Positions 61,785 to 64,000 of a DNA stretch of 64,000 nt are shown here, in pieces (position 1 is the stretch's first letter; each line of letters begins with the position of its first letter). The stretch spans positions 62,001 through 126,000 of the forward strand of contig NZ_LVJI01000024.1 in assembly GCF_001637225.1 (NCBI RefSeq), read 5' to 3'. Under the pieces are notes generated by a model. That model worked only from the letters and a program-made list of their open reading frames with translations, did no database searches and was not told the DNA's origin. The stretch comes from Paenibacillus antarcticus. GTDB taxonomy: Bacteria; Bacillota; Bacilli; Paenibacillales; Paenibacillaceae. A program made the position numbers and the translations under genes.

Positions 61785-64000
61785 TTGAAAATACTAAATT
61801 ATAGCAAGTGGCTAGGAATCCTTTTGATTTTTACGATATCTTTTGGGCTCTTTATAGGAATTTATTCTCTTATAAAACCCAATTCCAACGTCATTCTTGC
61901 TAAGAATGGTATGTTGGATTTGACCCACTGGGACTTTGCTAGTCGAGGGTTGGTTAATCTGAATGGGGAGTGGGAGTTCTACGAAGATCAGTTACTGGAT
62001 CCGTCCGACTTCATTCAAGAAACACCGCACAAAGTATCCTACTTGAAAGTTCCAAGTATTTGGAGGGGAGAAGAGAATAGTAAAGAAGGTATGAATAGAA
62101 AAGGCTACGGAACGTACCGTTTAAAAGTGATTATCTCGAATGAAGAAGAAATCTATGGGGTGAAATTAAATAGTGTTCGAATGTCCCATCAATTATTTAT
62201 CAATGGTAAGTTAGAGGGTGGAATAGGACAACCTGCAACGGAGAAAGAGACACATACACCTGGAAATACCCCGTACAGTACCTTTTTTCAAACGGATGAA
62301 CGTGAGATCGAAATTATAATTCAAGTTGCAAATTATATGTTTATGACGGGAGGCATTGTCAATTCAATTCAGTTCGGAATGGACCATGATATCAACACAT
62401 TAACGGGGATCCAATTTGGTATCAATGTTTCAGCGGTTATGATTTTTGGAATGTTTGGTGCCTATCATCTGAATTTCTATCTCTTGCGTAGGCGAGAGAA
62501 ACCCTATCTGTATAGTGGTCTCTATTTATTAGCGCTCTTAACTATTCAACTATTCTCTGGTGAGAAGATTGGTCTGAAATTATTTCCTAACCTTCCTTTC
62601 GAATTCACCTACAAGTTGCTTGATTTCAGTACATTTCTCAGTGCAGTTATCATCATTTTATTTTTCCATTCGATTGATAAGCGTCTACTGTCGAAGCAAA
62701 AGATACTTCAGATGCTCGCACCGATTATGGTGTACCTAGTGACTATAATAGTAATACCGTATCCGACGGTTAGTGAAATTAAACCATTGTTCTTCCTATA
62801 CTTAGGAATCGTTGTCTTGTATCTACTTGGCAAGATGTTGTATTTATACAATAATAAGGATCCGGATTCAACTAATCGTAAAGAAATGATACTGTTCATC
62901 GGAGCTATTATTTCGTTAGGTATCTATATGACATTTGGGATTCTATATACTGAGAATGCCGTTGATACCGCTCTTGTGGGGACGATGGGGGTAGTTGGAT
63001 TCATAACATGTATGAATATTTTGTTGGCTTTACGTTTCACGAATGCTTATGAGAAGACGGAAATTCTCACGCATCAACTCATGATTTCGAATCAGCTTAA
63101 GGATGAATTTCTGACTAATACTTCTCATGAACTTAAGACTCCGTTGCACGGTATTATGAATATTACTTCCTATTTACTTGATGATGAGGAACATATTTTA
63201 TCGGTAAAGCAGAAACAGAATCTTAGATTGATCAAAGATACCTCGATAAAGTTGTCTATGTTGATTAACGATATCATGGATCTTACACGATTGAAACATG
63301 GAGAATTACGTTTGTATCCTACTGTTTTAGATCTTAAGGTGGTAACTCAATTCGTATTCGACGTACTAGAATTTGAGCTTTTGGGTAAAGATGTGAAGTT
63401 GGTGAATCTTGTCGACTCGGATATCTGGATTGTGGCAGACGAGAATCGGCTACGTCAGATTCTTTATAATCTGATACAGAATGCCATCAAGCATACGGAA
63501 AAAGGGTCGATCAAGGTGAGTTCACATGTAGTTGACGATAAAGTGGAAATTACAGTGGAAGATACCGGTTTAGGAATTGCTGAAGATAGATATGAGGAAA
63601 TATTCGAGTATTTCGTGCAAGTGAATGAACCGCTACCGCAGGATGGATATACAAGTATGGGGGTTGGATTGTACATTAGTCGTAAGTTAGTAGAACAGAT
63701 GAACGGGTATATCCGTGTAGAGTGGTCAGAGGTTGGAATAGGTACACGTATGACATTTATGCTACCTAGTGCGGTACATATGCATGTCTATCGAGAAGCA
63801 GCTAGTACATTTATAAGTCAATCTCTGATGGAGTGCAATGATCCACTAGATTTCATCAATCACTATGAGTACACGGTGCTGATTGTGGATGATGAAGCTT
63901 CTAACATCCGTATTCTACTAAATATTTTAAAAAGACATCACTATAATGTTATTACAGCTTTCTCTGCCGATGAAGCATTAGCAAAATTGAAAGAGTATCC
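61785..64000 (+). CDS. 7TMR-DISM hybrid histidine kinase, partial (runs off the window)
   Basis: The frame from the TTG at 61785 (AAGGG 8 nt upstream) is open to the right edge, 738 codons. An N-terminal membrane segment (about 11-30) precedes an extracellular beta-rich domain (about 40-205, LNGEWEFYEDQ, VPSIW, GYGTYRLKV), typical of 7TMR-DISM sensors. Seven hydrophobic segments follow (about 205-425). The kinase has phosphoacceptor His448 in NTSHELKTPLHGI. The ATPase domain has NLIQNAIKHTEKG, DTGLGIAEDRYEEIF and GVGLYISRKLVEQM. A receiver domain begins at about 695 (VLIVDDEASNIRIL) and is cut by the window end. The gene lies 241 bp after the regulator gene on the same strand. The ligand is unknown; the fold suggests a carbohydrate-like signal. 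Confidence 0.9.
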   Translation, partial: MKILNYSKWLGILLIFTISFGLFIGIYSLIKPNSNVILAKNGMLDLTHWDFASRGLVNLNGEWEFYEDQLLDPSDFIQETPHKVSYLKVPSIWRGEENSKEGMNRKGYGTYRLKVIISNEEEIYGVKLNSVRMSHQLFINGKLEGGIGQPATEKETHTPGNTPYSTFFQTDEREIEIIIQVANYMFMTGGIVNSIQFGMDHDINTLTGIQFGINVSAVMIFGMFGAYHLNFYLLRRREKPYLYSGLYLLALLTIQLFSGEKIGLKLFPNLPFEFTYKLLDFSTFLSAVIIILFFHSIDKRLLSKQKILQMLAPIMVYLVTIIVIPYPTVSEIKPLFFLYLGIVVLYLLGKMLYLYNNKDPDSTNRKEMILFIGAIISLGIYMTFGILYTENAVDTALVGTMGVVGFITCMNILLALRFTNAYEKTEILTHQLMISNQLKDEFLTNTSHELKTPLHGIMNITSYLLDDEEHILSVKQKQNLRLIKDTSIKLSMLINDIMDLTRLKHGELRLYPTVLDLKVVTQFVFDVLEFELLGKDVKLVNLVDSDIWIVADENRLRQILYNLIQNAIKHTEKGSIKVSSHVVDDKVEITVEDTGLGIAEDRYEEIFEYFVQVNEPLPQDGYTSMGVGLYISRKLVEQMNGYIRVEWSEVGIGTRMTFMLPSAVHMHVYREAASTFISQSLMECNDPLDFINHYEYTVLIVDDEASNIRILLNILKRHHYNVITAFSADEALAKLKEY

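Noticed and set aside
1-64000. CRISPR arrays, insertion sequences, prophage genes or toxin-antitoxin pairs
   Set aside because: No regularly spaced identical repeats, transposase motifs, integrase or phage structural genes, or small overlapping toxin-antitoxin frames were seen.

Overview
The window looks like a stretch of chromosome from a spore-forming, low-GC Gram-positive bacterium of the Bacillales, most likely Paenibacillus or a close relative. Four things point there. Spore genes are abundant: cotJABC, ytrH/ytrI, ytaF, an alpha/beta SASP gene and a block of YheC/YheD coat-associated genes. The backbone follows Bacillus order (ytoI-ytpI-ytrI-ytrH-dnaE-accDA-pyk-fxsA-citZ-icd-mdh-pho-polA-mutM-ytaF-coaE-nrdR). 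There is a YesMN/LplBC-type sugar transport locus. There is also a secreted GH8 glucanase/chitosanase with FN3 and discoidin-like domains. The DNA is AT-rich by eye. I see no insertion sequence, prophage or CRISPR array.

Layout. 0.1-5 kb: an HD-GYP protein, the radical SAM protein YfkAB, a CNNM/CBS/CorC membrane protein and a YtvI-like permease. 5.2-6.4 kb: the cotJABC spore operon. 6.4-9.6 kb: an aldehyde dehydrogenase, a PAP2 phosphatase and a PPK2 polyphosphate kinase. 9.8-17.0 kb: a sensor kinase (YesM type), its AraC-type regulator (YesN type), two permeases and a sugar-binding lipoprotein, with candidate tandem operators in front of the transporter genes. 17.1-23.7 kb (minus strand): five consecutive YheC/YheD-family ATP-grasp paralogues with one GNAT acetyltransferase gene among them, the most unusual block here. 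23.9-26.3 kb: yheA, a small membrane protein and ytoI. 26.3-27.5 kb (minus): ytpI, ytrI, ytrH.

27.7-40.1 kb holds core metabolism: dnaE, a PgpA-type phosphatase, accDA, pyk, fxsA and the TCA genes citZ-icd-mdh. The citZ promoter carries two cre-like CcpA sites. Several genes usual in the B. subtilis order are absent from their slots: nrnA/ytqI, pfkA, and ytwI-ytvI. 40.3-47.2 kb: a small membrane protein, an SDR dehydrogenase with an apparent C-terminal frameshift, and a phosphate block. In that block an SBF transporter gene overlaps phoR, which precedes phoP, followed by pstB and phoU; arrays of TTTACA/TTAACA repeats with an 11-bp period lie before phoP and pstB. 47.4-53.9 kb: polA, mutM, ytaF, coaE, a lytic transglycosylase, a SASP gene (minus), nrdR and tRNA-Ala(GGC).

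54.1-64.0 kb is more accessory: an unrecognised 101-aa protein, a Cache-type chemoreceptor, the GH8 enzyme (minus), a divergent MalT/LuxR-type regulator, and a 7TMR-DISM hybrid histidine kinase that runs off the right edge. The 367-bp space between the GH8 gene and the regulator contains three palindromic operator candidates. Where an upstream in-frame start exists, I chose starts by ribosome binding site, so several proteins are shorter than their longest open frame.
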